DNA from: a virus
Virus record (IMG/VR): IMGVR_UViG_3300028920_000027
Location: 118,336 to 182,335 of that record
Direction: 5' to 3' (one strand)
DNA length: 64,000 nucleotides
Below the pieces are notes generated by a model. That model was not told the DNA's origin and searched no databases. It saw nothing but the letters and a program-made list of their open reading frames with translations. Position numbers and translations under genes: made by a program. Numbering within the stretch: the stretch's first letter is position 1; each line of letters begins with the position of its first letter. Below, piece after piece: positions 31,970 to 40,625 of this stretch.

Positions 31970-32315
31970 GCGAGCAGAAGCCTGGCATGTCCGGGATACT
32001 CACACCGACGCCCAATACCTCGTGCAGTTCTGGGACACCCATCAGGAACGGCATGGTCGACGTCGCATGGCCGTGGCTGTGTTCCGTCAGAATCCAACCT
32101 TCCCATCCAACTACCACCTCATCCAGCGCACTCGTGTCTGGCCCATCCCTTCGTTGTCGTGCGACGGCCCCGAAGTCGCCACCTACGTTGTCAGTGAAGT
32201 GACTTGGGAAATCCTCGACGACTACGTTCCCGAAAAGGACCTTGATGTCTCTCTTGAATCCGTCGAGAACCTTGGCGAGATCCACCTCACCCACAACCTG
32301 TTCAAAGCACCGTGA
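31959..32315 (+). CDS. Hypothetical protein
   Basis: 118 residues from ATG 31959, overlapping the previous stop. Beta-rich (AQYLVQFWDTHQERHGRRRM). Unrecognised. Confidence 0.65.
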   Translation: MILERAEAWHVRDTHTDAQYLVQFWDTHQERHGRRRMAVAVFRQNPTFPSNYHLIQRTRVWPIPSLSCDGPEVATYVVSEVTWEILDDYVPEKDLDVSLESVENLGEIHLTHNLFKAP

Positions 32316-32527
32316 AATACCAACTTCATGAGAAGTGCCCCGCCTGTGAACGAACGCGTACGGACTCCGGCGTGTCCGTTGCTGAAACCGTGGCCATGCA
32401 CAACCCCGACACCACGGACCTGAACGCCCGCGCCACGCTCCGGTGCCGCGCCTGCGGGCACACGTGGGAAGGTCACACCACGAGCCCATATACCCAGAGA
32501 ATGCGCCGACGAGGGAGAATCCGATGA
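32312..32527 (+). CDS. Zinc-ribbon protein
   Basis: 71 residues from GTG 32312 (GTGA overlap). CPACERT and CRACGHTWEGH give four Cys. A decayed DNA copy of its second half lies at 44944-45006. Confidence 0.7.
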   Translation: MKYQLHEKCPACERTRTDSGVSVAETVAMHNPDTTDLNARATLRCRACGHTWEGHTTSPYTQRMRRRGRIR

Positions 32528-32943
32528 ACACCAAGCTAATGCCTAGAGCGGAACAATCACAGCGGCTTACTCTCATCGCGCAGAAACTGCGAGGGGTGGA
32601 CCGCCGGGATCCCGTCGTGGATGAGTTCGTCGATCTTCTGAGCCGCCACCTAGCCACTACTTGCGATCTCAGCATTAGAGACCGAACTCTGACCCTGGTG
32701 CTCTTGCCTCTCAGAGGCGCCCCCACGCCCCGGAAGCGAACCCCTCATGGGGTGAGCCACTCCATGGATCAGATCTTGATCGTCGATCCCGAGAGCTTTC
32801 GGGTCATCGAGGTCATCAAGGACTGTTTTGGCCGGACCAGACCGGGGGATCCCGTGTACCAGGGAGACTTTATTCGGCTGGGACGGGCGCGGCTGGCCGA
32901 GGAAGCTCGGCCTACCTTGTGGGAGCGGCTCGACGAGGAGTAG
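32524..32943 (+). CDS. Hypothetical protein with C-terminal PTLWERL tag
   Basis: 139 residues from ATG 32524 (ATGA overlap). Helical N-terminus and a beta-rich middle (MDQILIVDPESFRVIEVIKD). It ends EEARPTLWERLDEE, the canonical tag. Convergent overlap of 32 bases with 32912-33418. Confidence 0.75.
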   Translation: MNTKLMPRAEQSQRLTLIAQKLRGVDRRDPVVDEFVDLLSRHLATTCDLSIRDRTLTLVLLPLRGAPTPRKRTPHGVSHSMDQILIVDPESFRVIEVIKDCFGRTRPGDPVYQGDFIRLGRARLAEEARPTLWERLDEE

Positions 32944-33418
32944 TGTACTCGGTCATCCCAAGGGCAACGTAGGCCCACTCGACAGCCGTCGAGAGAAAGT
33001 GCTCGGGGAATGGTAGCTCAGTGGCGGCGGCCATGAGGTTGAGGACCCCAAAAACGAAGGCGTCAGAGGGAGACTTGGGCTTGCTGATGGGAGGGTACTT
33101 CTCGGCGATGCGACCGAGTATATCCTGGGAGACTTTCAGGCTGTTTGGTGAAGATGAAATGCACTCCCACATCCTGGTGGCCCGCTGGTCCAGAGTGAGA
33201 TGGGGTAGGACCTCGGCCATGAGATCCCGCACGGCAACGAGGACCTGCTCTTCATAGTCGAACTCGTCGGCCTCAACACGCCCATGAAAGCGGAGGACCG
33301 CCCTCTCGTACTGAGACCAAGTCCCTTGGTCAATTAGACCTTCTTTGATCGCCTGTTCAATAGGGCTGAAGCCCTGCTGGGCAGCCTTAAATCGCGCGAG
33401 TTTCTTGTAGAGTCCCAT
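32912..33418 (-). CDS. Hypothetical helical protein
   Basis: 168 residues from ATG 33418. Helical throughout (PIEQAIKEGLIDQGTW, YEEQVLVAVRDLMAEV). A GGTGTAGAAT element (33428-33437) ends 9 bases upstream. Confidence 0.65.
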   Translation of the reverse strand: MGLYKKLARFKAAQQGFSPIEQAIKEGLIDQGTWSQYERAVLRFHGRVEADEFDYEEQVLVAVRDLMAEVLPHLTLDQRATRMWECISSSPNSLKVSQDILGRIAEKYPPISKPKSPSDAFVFGVLNLMAAATELPFPEHFLSTAVEWAYVALGMTEYTTPRRAAPTR

Positions 33419-33427
33419 CAGGATCAG

Positions 33428-33475
33428 ATTCTACACCAGATCGGCTGAACGTTTTCGAAACTCGCGGCGTATGGT
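33428..33475. promoter_or_regulatory. Back-to-back class 1 (minus) and class 2 (plus) promoters
   Basis: GGTGTAGAAT on the minus strand at 33428-33437; TGAACGTTTT 33446 and CGTATGGT 33468 on the plus strand, 5 bases before ATG 33481. Confidence 0.55.
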
Positions 33476-33480
33476 TGGGT

Positions 33481-34047
33481 ATGGCACTACCCGCATCCGC
33501 ACTATTCGCCCGCCCCTCTGGCAAGCCCGCACCCGCCAAAGATTACTCTGGTGAGCAAGCAGCCCTGACCAGGGCTGGCGTTCCCGAGAGCAACGACGAG
33601 CACCCTGTTTTGAATCTCGTCGAGCGTCGTGACGCTTACAACGCGGTTGACTTCGATAAGAGCCGCGTGCCCACGGCGGTCCTACGCCAGCTCGCTCACG
33701 AAGCTCTGCTCACCCGGTGCTGGGCCCAGGCCCGCATCTACCTCGACGACCTCGGAAAACGGTCCAACAATACCGAGCCCCTCAACCGTGACGACTACTG
33801 TATCAGTGGACTATATTATGACATCATCGTTGACCGCATCAAGAGCGTCAACCTGAAGGTCAAGCCTACTCGTGGAGCCGAAGTGAGGATGGACGACCTC
33901 AAGAAGGGTGACCGCTTCGTCGATGTCCAGGGTAAGACTTGGGTCTACCAACGTCGGCACGGGACCAACCGCGGGGCCCACATCGTGGTTGACGATGTGG
34001 GCTTCTCTACGGTATTCGCTGGGTGTGCGACGGTGACAAAAGTCTAG
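33481..34047 (+). CDS. Hypothetical protein
   Basis: 188 residues. N-terminal low-complexity segment, then helical and beta-rich parts (RVPTAVLRQLAHEALLTRC, LKKGDRFVDVQGKTWVYQ). The last part looks like a small SH3/KOW-like barrel. Unrecognised. Confidence 0.65.
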   Translation: MALPASALFARPSGKPAPAKDYSGEQAALTRAGVPESNDEHPVLNLVERRDAYNAVDFDKSRVPTAVLRQLAHEALLTRCWAQARIYLDDLGKRSNNTEPLNRDDYCISGLYYDIIVDRIKSVNLKVKPTRGAEVRMDDLKKGDRFVDVQGKTWVYQRRHGTNRGAHIVVDDVGFSTVFAGCATVTKV

Positions 34048-34074
34048 CGGGCTCCACTCTCAAACGGCTTGGAC

Positions 34075-34689
34075 CTAACCCACCTCCCCTATCAACACCC
34101 CTACTGCATCCGCCGCGCCGAGCTCTCGTTGGTTGTTCGTCGGCGGGTGGGGGTGAACGCTATCTGCCCCATGCCCCGCGGCGCGGTCGAGGTAGGTGGC
34201 GCGAACCAATTCGAGGTCGTGACGGGCGTGGTCCACGTGCAGTAGATATGCCCGCAACGCGGGGGTGGTAGCCTTTTCCGTGGCGGCTCGTGGGTAGTTC
34301 ACCGGGAGCGTGTCAAGCAAAGCATCGGTGAGGCCGACGATGCGTGTTGCGGCACACTGGCCGCGCTCGCGCTGGGCTCGGGCTTCGTCGCGCTCAATGG
34401 TTTGCCGCCCCTCATTTAACACGACGCGCACCAGTGTTTTTACAGCGGCGTCGAACTCTCCTGAATCCGGCGTCCACTGCTCTAGGCGTCGCTCGATCTC
34501 GTTGACGGCCCGCTTCAGCTCGGGGAGCGGTAGGTTCCCAGCACCAGTATGGTGCATGTGCACGTCGAGGCACAGGCCGAGCAGGTTGTACTCGTCACGC
34601 TTGTAGATCCCGCAGTCATCAATCGCGCTCTGGCTTCGCCCGTGAAATTTGACACGCGGCATGCTCAGGTTTTCGGTATCGCTTCCCAT
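34075..34689 (-). CDS. Hypothetical helical protein
   Basis: 204 residues from ATG 34689, with AGGAG 7 bases upstream. KRAVNEIERRLEQWTPDSG and KTLVRVVLNEGRQTIERDE. Unrecognised. Confidence 0.65.
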   Translation of the reverse strand: MGSDTENLSMPRVKFHGRSQSAIDDCGIYKRDEYNLLGLCLDVHMHHTGAGNLPLPELKRAVNEIERRLEQWTPDSGEFDAAVKTLVRVVLNEGRQTIERDEARAQRERGQCAATRIVGLTDALLDTLPVNYPRAATEKATTPALRAYLLHVDHARHDLELVRATYLDRAAGHGADSVHPHPPTNNQRELGAADAVGVLIGEVG

Positions 34690-34792
34690 TAGTATACTCC
34701 TATCTCCTATCATGTAAAACATGCTCAGAATGTGCACCAAACACTTCTGGGCTCAGATCCAGAAGCCGACGACGAAGGCACGGAGAGGCCCT

Positions 34793-35180
34793 CTAGCTGA
34801 GGTACTTGAAGTCGGGGTTCCGGCGGAACTGGTCACTGTCCTTGTCGTGCTCCAGAGCACCGATTTCGACGAGCTTGTGCACCAGCTCGGTCAGTAGCTC
34901 TCCCGCGGGGTTGGCTGACCAGAAGATGTTTGCGGCTCTGGTGAAGCACGACGTCTACCCAGGAGCCTTCGGGGAGCAGGTCGAGGCTTTGTGCGAGGCG
35001 TAACTGCACGAGATCGAAGTCGGCCCACTCGGCAAGGTGTTTAGCGAGGGCGTTCCGCGGCGCTGGGAGGGCACCGGGGCCCTCTAGGGTCGAGTGGTTG
35101 GGGCGCTGGGGCTCAATGGCACCAGTACCAGGGTAGCAGATGCGGCAGTTGCCAAGAGCAAGGTCGTGACGACAGGACAT
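34793..35180 (-). CDS. Zinc-binding hypothetical protein (frameshifted)
   Basis: Starts at ATG 35180, 5 bases after GGTGTACCGT. CRHDLALGNCRIC then a helical stretch to about 34950, where the frame shifts and continues as FTRAANIFWSANPAGELLTE and LVHKLVEIGALEHDK to TAG 34793. Confidence 0.6.
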
Positions 35181-35185
35181 GGTAG

Positions 35186-35195
35186 ACGGTACACC
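35186..35195 (-). promoter_or_regulatory. Class 1 promoter -10, GGTGTACCGT
   Basis: Ends 5 bases before ATG 35180. Confidence 0.6.
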
Positions 35196-35255
35196 GACTT
35201 GGGGTAACTTTGACGGCATGAAGCGACCGCCGTTGGAAAAGCTTTCCTGACGTCC

Positions 35256-35761
35256 CTAGTCCTTGCTCATCAGCTCCCAAGACGTCGGGGGCGGGGCTGA
35301 GTAGCTCTTGGGTTTGACGTAGATGGGCGAGTCGGGGACCTTGTGTGGGTCCACGTTGGTGACTGAGGTGCACCGGGGAGTGGTGATTTTTGGATCGGAT
35401 TGCGAGCCGTCTAACCACCACACTGCTCCCGGGACTGCCGTGACCGGTGTCGGGACCCGGCGTACTCGTACCCCTTCGGCGCGTCAATCGTGTCGATGCG
35501 AATCTGAGCGGGGTCCGAGCCCTGACACATCTCAACAAGATCCTGGGCCACGTTACCGGCGCGGTCCCAGTTGTCCCCAGGGGTGCCTTCAAGGGCGCGA
35601 CCCTTCTCGTCGCAGAAGATGTAGAGGTAGATGAGGGACTGGATGCCCTCGGTTTCCCCGTCGCAAATAACGGGGGTGAGTGCCTTCATCTCGGGCCAGG
35701 GGCCTTCTCCTAGCACGTAGTAGGTTCGGCGTTCGTCATTGAACAATTTGAAGATGTCCAT
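35256..35761 (-). CDS. Hypothetical protein with tag variant PTSWELM (frameshifted)
   Basis: From ATG 35761: MDIFKLFNDERRTYYVL through DAPKGYEYAGSR. Near 35450 a one-base shift joins TPVTAVPGAVWWLDGSQSD, then PIYVKPKSYSAPPPTSW and ELMSKD, TAG 35256-35258. The repaired C-terminus PPPTSWELMSKD is a divergent form of the WERL tag. Confidence 0.55.
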
Positions 35762-35767
35762 GTCGAC

Positions 35768-35777
35768 CCTTTACACC
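35768..35777 (-). promoter_or_regulatory. Class 1 promoter -10, GGTGTAAAGG
   Basis: Ends 6 bases before ATG 35761. Confidence 0.6.
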
Positions 35778-35838
35778 AATGTGACGACAGGGGCTCATCG
35801 ACAACCCACGGCTTGATCGAAGGCTGTGGGTTGTCTAG

Positions 35839-36072
35839 CTAGTAGCCGTTCCCGACGCCGCCCCCAGCCGGGTCGCTGTACCACACGTCGTCTTCGCTGT
35901 ATTCCCCTTGGACGTGGCTTATCTCAGGCACTAAGGGCACGACCCGCAACAGGACTTGCATGGCCGCGCTGGGTCTCACGTAGTACAGCTCGCCCCAGAC
36001 CCAGAACTTGGGGTACGGGATCATCCGTGCGGCGTCCGCTAGCGTCTTTGGTTTTGACCGTGCATCCTTCAC
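35839..36072 (-). CDS. Hypothetical protein
   Basis: 77 residues. Basic N-terminus (KDARSKPKTLADAARM), aromatic middle (PKFWVWGELYYVRP), ends GGGVGNGY. Unrecognised. Confidence 0.55.
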   Translation of the reverse strand: MKDARSKPKTLADAARMIPYPKFWVWGELYYVRPSAAMQVLLRVVPLVPEISHVQGEYSEDDVWYSDPAGGGVGNGY

Positions 36073-36113
36073 GTCTCGTCTCAGGTATCAATGCTTCTTC
36101 GCTCGGGAACGGC

Positions 36114-36422
36114 TTAGGTATTCGGCTTCTTCTTGTAGTCCTCAGGGTTGATACCACTGATGACCTTTTTCACGGCATCACTAAGGTCAAACTCCGAATT
36201 TACCAGGCCGTGGGAGAGTTGAGAAGCTCTCTGCTGGCCCGGTCGAACCCAGCGAACGACGATACCACGGTCTTCGATGTCGGGTATCTTGGGCTTGGAC
36301 GTGCCTAGGTCACAAACGAGGGTGACCTCGACCTCGGTACCATCTTCGCGGGCGTAGATGTTGGTATGGGGGCCCCAGGTAGCAGAGTACCAAGCTTGCT
36401 TTTTGGAATCTAAAAATGACAT
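36114..36422 (-). CDS. Hypothetical protein
   Basis: 102 residues. Beta-rich first half (NIYAREDGTEVEVTLVC), helical end. Unrecognised. Confidence 0.6.
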   Translation of the reverse strand: MSFLDSKKQAWYSATWGPHTNIYAREDGTEVEVTLVCDLGTSKPKIPDIEDRGIVVRWVRPGQQRASQLSHGLVNSEFDLSDAVKKVISGINPEDYKKKPNT

Positions 36423-36472
36423 GGGTAGGGTCCTTCAGTTGGGTTGGTGTTGGTTGTTGAGTCGCTGGGCCA

Positions 36473-36712
36473 TCAGATTGCCGGTCCGGTCCACGGCTCC
36501 CAGACGCGCTCGTCGCGGGGGAGCATGAACATGAGGCACTTTTGCACCTCCAACGCGCCCGTGTCCGTGGCCCCATCCTCGACATCGCCCCACGGCAACG
36601 GTCGGCCATCCTTGTAGTGGATCGTCATCCGTCCCGCGGGCGTCCAGGGGTCACGGCGCACCTGGGGAAGCCGCTGCTCGAACACCTCTTGCAGGGTCAG
36701 GAGGGCGCTCAT
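36473..36712 (-). CDS. Hypothetical protein
   Basis: 79 residues; ATG 36712 overlaps the upstream gene's stop. Ends RVWEPWTGPAI, which has Trp-Glu but is not counted as the tag. Confidence 0.55.
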   Translation of the reverse strand: MSALLTLQEVFEQRLPQVRRDPWTPAGRMTIHYKDGRPLPWGDVEDGATDTGALEVQKCLMFMLPRDERVWEPWTGPAI

Positions 36713-37083
36713 TCCAGCCCCAGCGCCCGCTTCTCATTGTCGTCGAGCTTGCTCAGCGCCCGCTTCCGGATCTCTTCGACGTCGAGCGTCGAGGGCCCGT
36801 CGAGGTCGATGGGCTTTTCGTCCTGGAGCAAGTAGACCTTGCCGTTGACCATAACGGCCCAGCGCGCCTTGATGTTGTGGTAGTGGTGACCCAGACGCCC
36901 GGTGACCTTTTGGGCGCCGGCTTCCGTCGAACGGAAGGCAAGGGTCCCGCGGTGCACGCCCCTACCCCCGTCATCGGTCTGGTAGGCTTCGTAGACCTGT
37001 AAAGGTTCGCGATTACGACAGGGGACCGAGTCGTCGAAGGGGCTAGGCACGTCGCAGGGCTCGTTGTGGTGGTCATAAGGCAT
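36709..37083 (-). CDS. Hypothetical protein
   Basis: 124 residues from ATG 37083. HHYHNIKARWAVMVNGKVYL then a helical C-terminus (STLDVEEIRKRALSKLDD). Leaderless promoter 5 bases upstream. Confidence 0.65.
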   Translation of the reverse strand: MPYDHHNEPCDVPSPFDDSVPCRNREPLQVYEAYQTDDGGRGVHRGTLAFRSTEAGAQKVTGRLGHHYHNIKARWAVMVNGKVYLLQDEKPIDLDGPSTLDVEEIRKRALSKLDDNEKRALGLE

Positions 37084-37088
37084 GTCCC

Positions 37089-37098
37089 ACTTTACACC
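37089..37098 (-). promoter_or_regulatory. Class 1 promoter -10, GGTGTAAAGT
   Basis: Ends 5 bases before ATG 37083. Confidence 0.6.
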
Positions 37099-37127
37099 AA
37101 GCAGCTCGAATGCTTTTAGACCGGAGT

Positions 37128-37137
37128 GGTGTACCTT
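37128..37137 (+). promoter_or_regulatory. Class 1 promoter -10, GGTGTACCTT
   Basis: Ends 6 bases before ATG 37144; divergent from the previous promoter. Confidence 0.65.
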
Positions 37138-37143
37138 TTAGAC

Positions 37144-37659
37144 ATGATCGAAGCCTACGTTGCGCGACTCGACGGCAAGCTTGTCGGTTGGGTCCCCGTC
37201 GCTCAGCACGAGCGGTTCTATGGACCGGGCCCGGAGTTCGTCGTGAAAGTCGCTGCCCTCGAACCTGACGAGGTTTCGGATGTTGAGCTGGCTATGGCTC
37301 AAGACGCCCTTGAAGCGGCCCAGAGGACCCATGCAATGGCCGCTCTCGAAGCCCAGCTGGAGCCCCTCTCCGAAACCGTCTACGCCCTCCAGGTGAATGC
37401 CAACCGGTTTTGGCTCGATCAAGCCCCGCTTCGAATGGCCAAGTACCTCGAAACCTGGACCGAGGTTTGCCGTCTTGGCTACGAACTGATGTGGGTCCGA
37501 CACCGTCGAGAGGTCGGGTGGAGAGTCATCACCTGGCTCACCTTCCTTGACCTTCAAAATGCGCCCTCCCCGCCCGCCAAGTGGGCACACGTGGTCCGGG
37601 AATCGCTTTTTGCCAACATCACACTACACATACCCGGGAAAGTGGTGACATGTCCCTGA
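37144..37659 (+). CDS. Hypothetical protein
   Basis: 171 residues. Helical core (VELAMAQDALEAAQRTHAM) then aromatic helices (WTEVCRLGYELMWVRHRRE). Ends in TGA overlapping the next gene. Confidence 0.65.
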   Translation: MIEAYVARLDGKLVGWVPVAQHERFYGPGPEFVVKVAALEPDEVSDVELAMAQDALEAAQRTHAMAALEAQLEPLSETVYALQVNANRFWLDQAPLRMAKYLETWTEVCRLGYELMWVRHRREVGWRVITWLTFLDLQNAPSPPAKWAHVVRESLFANITLHIPGKVVTCP

Positions 37660-37949
37660 AGCATCGCGACACCGTGGAGACCAGCTCCGAAGTCTTCACT
37701 CCCGGCTAAACCGTCTACGCCGCCCACGCGGATGAGGTTGAGCGTCTCGTCATCGTCGAGCAAGGGACCGGCGATTTCAACCTCAAATCCACTCCGGCCG
37801 ACCCCTATGTCGTCTGGGACCCGGCCCACCCCGAAGAAGGGGGCGCCGTTTACAGCGGCCTACGTCTCTATGAAGACCCGCCGCAGCCGCTTCGGCAACT
37901 CTGGCCCTGGAACTCAACGAACCCTGAAAGTTCAGCCATTGGATTCTAG
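37650..37949 (+). CDS. Hypothetical protein interrupted by an in-frame TAA
   Basis: ATG 37650 reads MSLKHRDTVETSSEVFTPG, then TAA (37707-37709), then in the same frame TVYAAHADEVERLVIVEQG through LYEDPPQPLRQLWPW to TAG 37949. The second part has strong coding character and no start of its own, so the stop interrupts one gene of 99 codons. Nonsense mutation, base error and UAA readthrough are all possible. Confidence 0.55.
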
Positions 37950-37953
37950 CCGC

Positions 37954-38292
37954 TCAAGGGTGGTCCGCCAAACGTCGAAGCTTTGTCTCCTGCGTCGCCA
38001 AGCCTGCCAGATAGAACGCCCGCGTTCGCTCATCTTCGACCGGAACGGGCCGGAACGCTTCGGGGTTGACGTTCAAGTACGTCGACGATCTTGAACTCGT
38101 CAGATAGGGTGGGTACGCACCCAGGTACTCCAAAAGATCGCCAACCACAGCATCGGCTCCAAACGCCGAGTCGTAATCCTTCTCGAGCTTGGCCCGGTAA
38201 GCGGCCAAGCAGGCCGCTTGCAAGAGCGCCAAGTGTGTCGCCGCCTGCTCTGGGATCCCCAATGGGCCCCATGGTCGCCGTACTATAGACAT
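37954..38292 (-). CDS. Hypothetical helical protein
   Basis: 112 residues; ATG 38292 overlaps the stop of 38283-38573. EQAATHLALLQAACLAAYRA and a Pro/Arg-rich second half. Unrecognised. Confidence 0.6.
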   Translation of the reverse strand: MSIVRRPWGPLGIPEQAATHLALLQAACLAAYRAKLEKDYDSAFGADAVVGDLLEYLGAYPPYLTSSRSSTYLNVNPEAFRPVPVEDERTRAFYLAGLATQETKLRRLADHP

Positions 38293-38573
38293 TGACCCCC
38301 CAACTCCTCACCGTCAAAAAGCCGTCGAGCGTCTTCCGCCGAAACCAGCTGGTCTAGGTGTGTCAAAACATTGGTCAAGAGTTGTGGCGGAATGTCTTCC
38401 CGAGTGATGTTTATCGCCAAGAGCTGGCCGCCGGGACTGATCTTCAACTGATGCGCACGGATTGCCGCGCTCACCGCGTCGTATTTACCGTTGAGAATGA
38501 CCACCCCACGGCACCCCGCCTTGTCCGCGTAGGAGCAGTAGGTCATCTGCTTCGGAACCTCACTGATGCCCAT
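38283..38573 (-). CDS. Hypothetical protein
   Basis: 96 residues from ATG 38573, set by GGTGTACTAG 5 bases upstream; ATG 38609 would overlap the promoter. Alpha/beta (RGVVILNGKYDAVSAAIRA). Confidence 0.55.
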   Translation of the reverse strand: MGISEVPKQMTYCSYADKAGCRGVVILNGKYDAVSAAIRAHQLKISPGGQLLAINITREDIPPQLLTNVLTHLDQLVSAEDARRLFDGEELGGQCL

Positions 38574-38593
38574 ACCCACTAGTACACCGGAAT

Positions 38594-39226
38594 CTACGAA
38601 ATGGGCCAACGAGCATGCTCAGGGGCCGGATCGAGGCTTATTTTCTGCCGAACTTGAGCGTCAAGCCAAGCATGGAGAACGCCACTGTCTGCAAAATCGG
38701 TCTGGAGAGGGACTCGGCCACAATTTGACCATACACGGTAGGGCTTGAGTTCGCCTTGAACGAGGTAGTTCTCATACCGAGGTGACACTTCGACTTTCGT
38801 GTTTGACCAAAGGCGAGCGTGGAGTGGGCCTCCTATGACCGTGACGAGCTTGACGTCCGAAGAGCCACGCCCAGCCTTCACCAGGTTGAGAAGGTCTCGG
38901 TGAAGTTGAGCGCGGAAGGCCGAGAGTGCTTGGTTGATGTACCGGGGTACGCCGGGAATGTCCGCACAAGGAGCCTGGCGAAGGTCCTTGAGGGCATACT
39001 GGAATGACCCGGAGAAGGGTTTTTGACGGACAAGCCCTGCGTTTCTGCCCGAAGTCCAGAGGTCACCGTTGAAGGTTCTACCCGTGAAGGACCCTCGGTC
39101 GATGATGAAGTGAGGTCGATCGAGAAGGGGCGGGGATCCCTCAGTCACGAGCAGAGGAGCGTCCTTCGGCAGCGAGACTGCTGCTGCCGTGATCCCGAGT
39201 AGCTGGAGGAAGACGCGGCGTTCCAT
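38594..39226 (-). CDS. Predicted Tat-exported protein
   Basis: 210 residues from ATG 39226. The N-terminus MERRVFLQLLGITAAAV has the twin-arginine motif (RRVFLQ) and a hydrophobic stretch, ending near SLPKDA. The mature part (FIIDRGSFTGRTFNGDLW, VKLVTVIGGPLHARLW) is unrecognised. Export of a folded protein through the host Tat system is inferred from the signal alone. Confidence 0.65.
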   Translation of the reverse strand: MERRVFLQLLGITAAAVSLPKDAPLLVTEGSPPLLDRPHFIIDRGSFTGRTFNGDLWTSGRNAGLVRQKPFSGSFQYALKDLRQAPCADIPGVPRYINQALSAFRAQLHRDLLNLVKAGRGSSDVKLVTVIGGPLHARLWSNTKVEVSPRYENYLVQGELKPYRVWSNCGRVPLQTDFADSGVLHAWLDAQVRQKISLDPAPEHARWPIS

Positions 39227-39233
39227 GGGAGCC

Positions 39234-39243
39234 AGTATACACC
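39234..39243 (-). promoter_or_regulatory. Class 1 promoter -10, GGTGTATACT
   Basis: Ends 7 bases before ATG 39226. Confidence 0.65.
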
Positions 39244-39281
39244 GATGCTGAGGTGGGCACGGCGCGACTTGCGCGGTTATG

Positions 39282-40316
39282 TTACACCAGCTCTGCCAGC
39301 GGTCTACCCTCGTGGGTGAGTCGCTCCACGCCGAACTGGAAGTACGTTGAATCGATCTCGCAAGCGCACGCACGACGCCCCAACCTGATGGCCGCGATGG
39401 TCGCGGAGAACAACCCGCCGAAAGGTTCCCAGATCACGTCGCCGACGTCGGTCAATGATGCGCTCCATCAGGGCAAGTGGCTTCTGGTTCAGGTGAACAG
39501 CCCTGCATCCGTTCTGCACCGTGTAGTGGAGCCAGATCCCAAACGTTGGTGACACCGTGTGGGCAGTGAAACTTGGCGCGCGTTCCGGCCCACGCGAGAA
39601 GTAGGGTCTTCCCGCCGGCTTGCCATGCTGGTTGGCGTAGTCAGAGATCCAGTACGTCTTTGAGCCGCGGATCGACGGGATGCTTCTCAAGCAGTGGCTC
39701 TTGGCCGAGTGGAAGCGCACCGGGCTTCCTCTGCGGCTGGCGAACACTGCGTGTGGTGTTCGGAACGCCGCGACCAGGAAATACTTTGACCAGGGGCACG
39801 TCTGGTATTGGCCACCAGTCGAGATGTGTTGACGTTGCCAGCGACACCCTTATTCCAGATGTTCGCGTTCACATACCGAAAGCCGTGCCGCTCCAGTGTC
39901 GGGTGGGCCGCTGCCCAGCCGATCTCGCTGTTCCAGAACCACAGCGTCATACCGGGCTTGGCATATCTGACCCACTCTCGCGCATGGGGTTCGTACCAGG
40001 CCGGAACGCCGAGATGGTCTGACGTGTCCCCTTCGAACCCGAGAACACCGTAGGCACCATCCGAAACGATCGTGTCTGGGCGAGGCCACCTCGCGTAGTG
40101 ATGTAAAGCGTCACCAAATGCCACCTCTGAGCCGTGAGCACGCCAGCGTTCTGTCGGTGGGGCGTTGCCCAGGCGAATAGCCTTCGCACGGCCCACTGTG
40201 CTCGGATATTCTCGATTGATCTGGGGACTGTTGTCGAGGAGTGACACACCACTGTCGCACCCACACCCACATTTGGCCAAGTTTGGGGATCCATGACCAT
40301 GAGATTCTCGCGGCAT
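39282..40316 (-). pseudogene. DNA methyltransferase of the SDGAYG family, broken into several frames
   Basis: From ATG 40316: FGDALHHYARWPRPDTIVSD-GAYGVLGF (catalytic SDGAY in place of DPPY), then WYEPHAREWVRYAKPGMTLW, GNVNT. After frame changes near 39800 come YANQHGKPAGRPYFS and AVHLNQKPLALMERIID. Another shift leads to DVGDVIWEPFGGLFSATIAA (SAM-binding) and TAA 39282. At least three shifts; the segment after GNVN (target recognition) cannot be read through. Intact relatives methylate DNA at A or C. Decay or poor sequence. Confidence 0.7.
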
Positions 40317-40625
40317 GAGCCGCAGTCTACCTCAACCACATCAAGAAGTCCGAAGAGGTAAAACCTGCCGCCGCCAAGACTGCCCCCGCCAAGACTGCCC
40401 CCTGAGAGCCCCTTCGATCACTTGCAGGTAGCCGCCATCGACGTCGACGAAGCAGCTTCCCAAGGCGATCCAGCCTTGGCTAACTAGCCTGGGTGCGACG
40501 ATGGGAAATAAGCTCGATCCCCCGCCCAAAGAGGGAGCGAGGGCTCGAAGACGCCTATGACCAAGGCGTATCCCGACGACTGGACCCTCTCAGCTTACTC
40601 GTGCAGGGTTCGCTGGCAACTTCTT
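40317..40625 (+). other. Gene-poor stretch with a short coding remnant
   Basis: A plus-strand frame VYLNHIKKSEEVKPAAAKTA ends at TGA about 40405, including two 15-base AAGACTGCCCCCGCC-type repeats. It has no intact start. Otherwise nothing clear. Confidence 0.4.

Noticed and set aside
36473-36712. RVWEPWTGPAI as a tag variant
   Set aside because: Only Trp-Glu is shared; the following residues do not fit.
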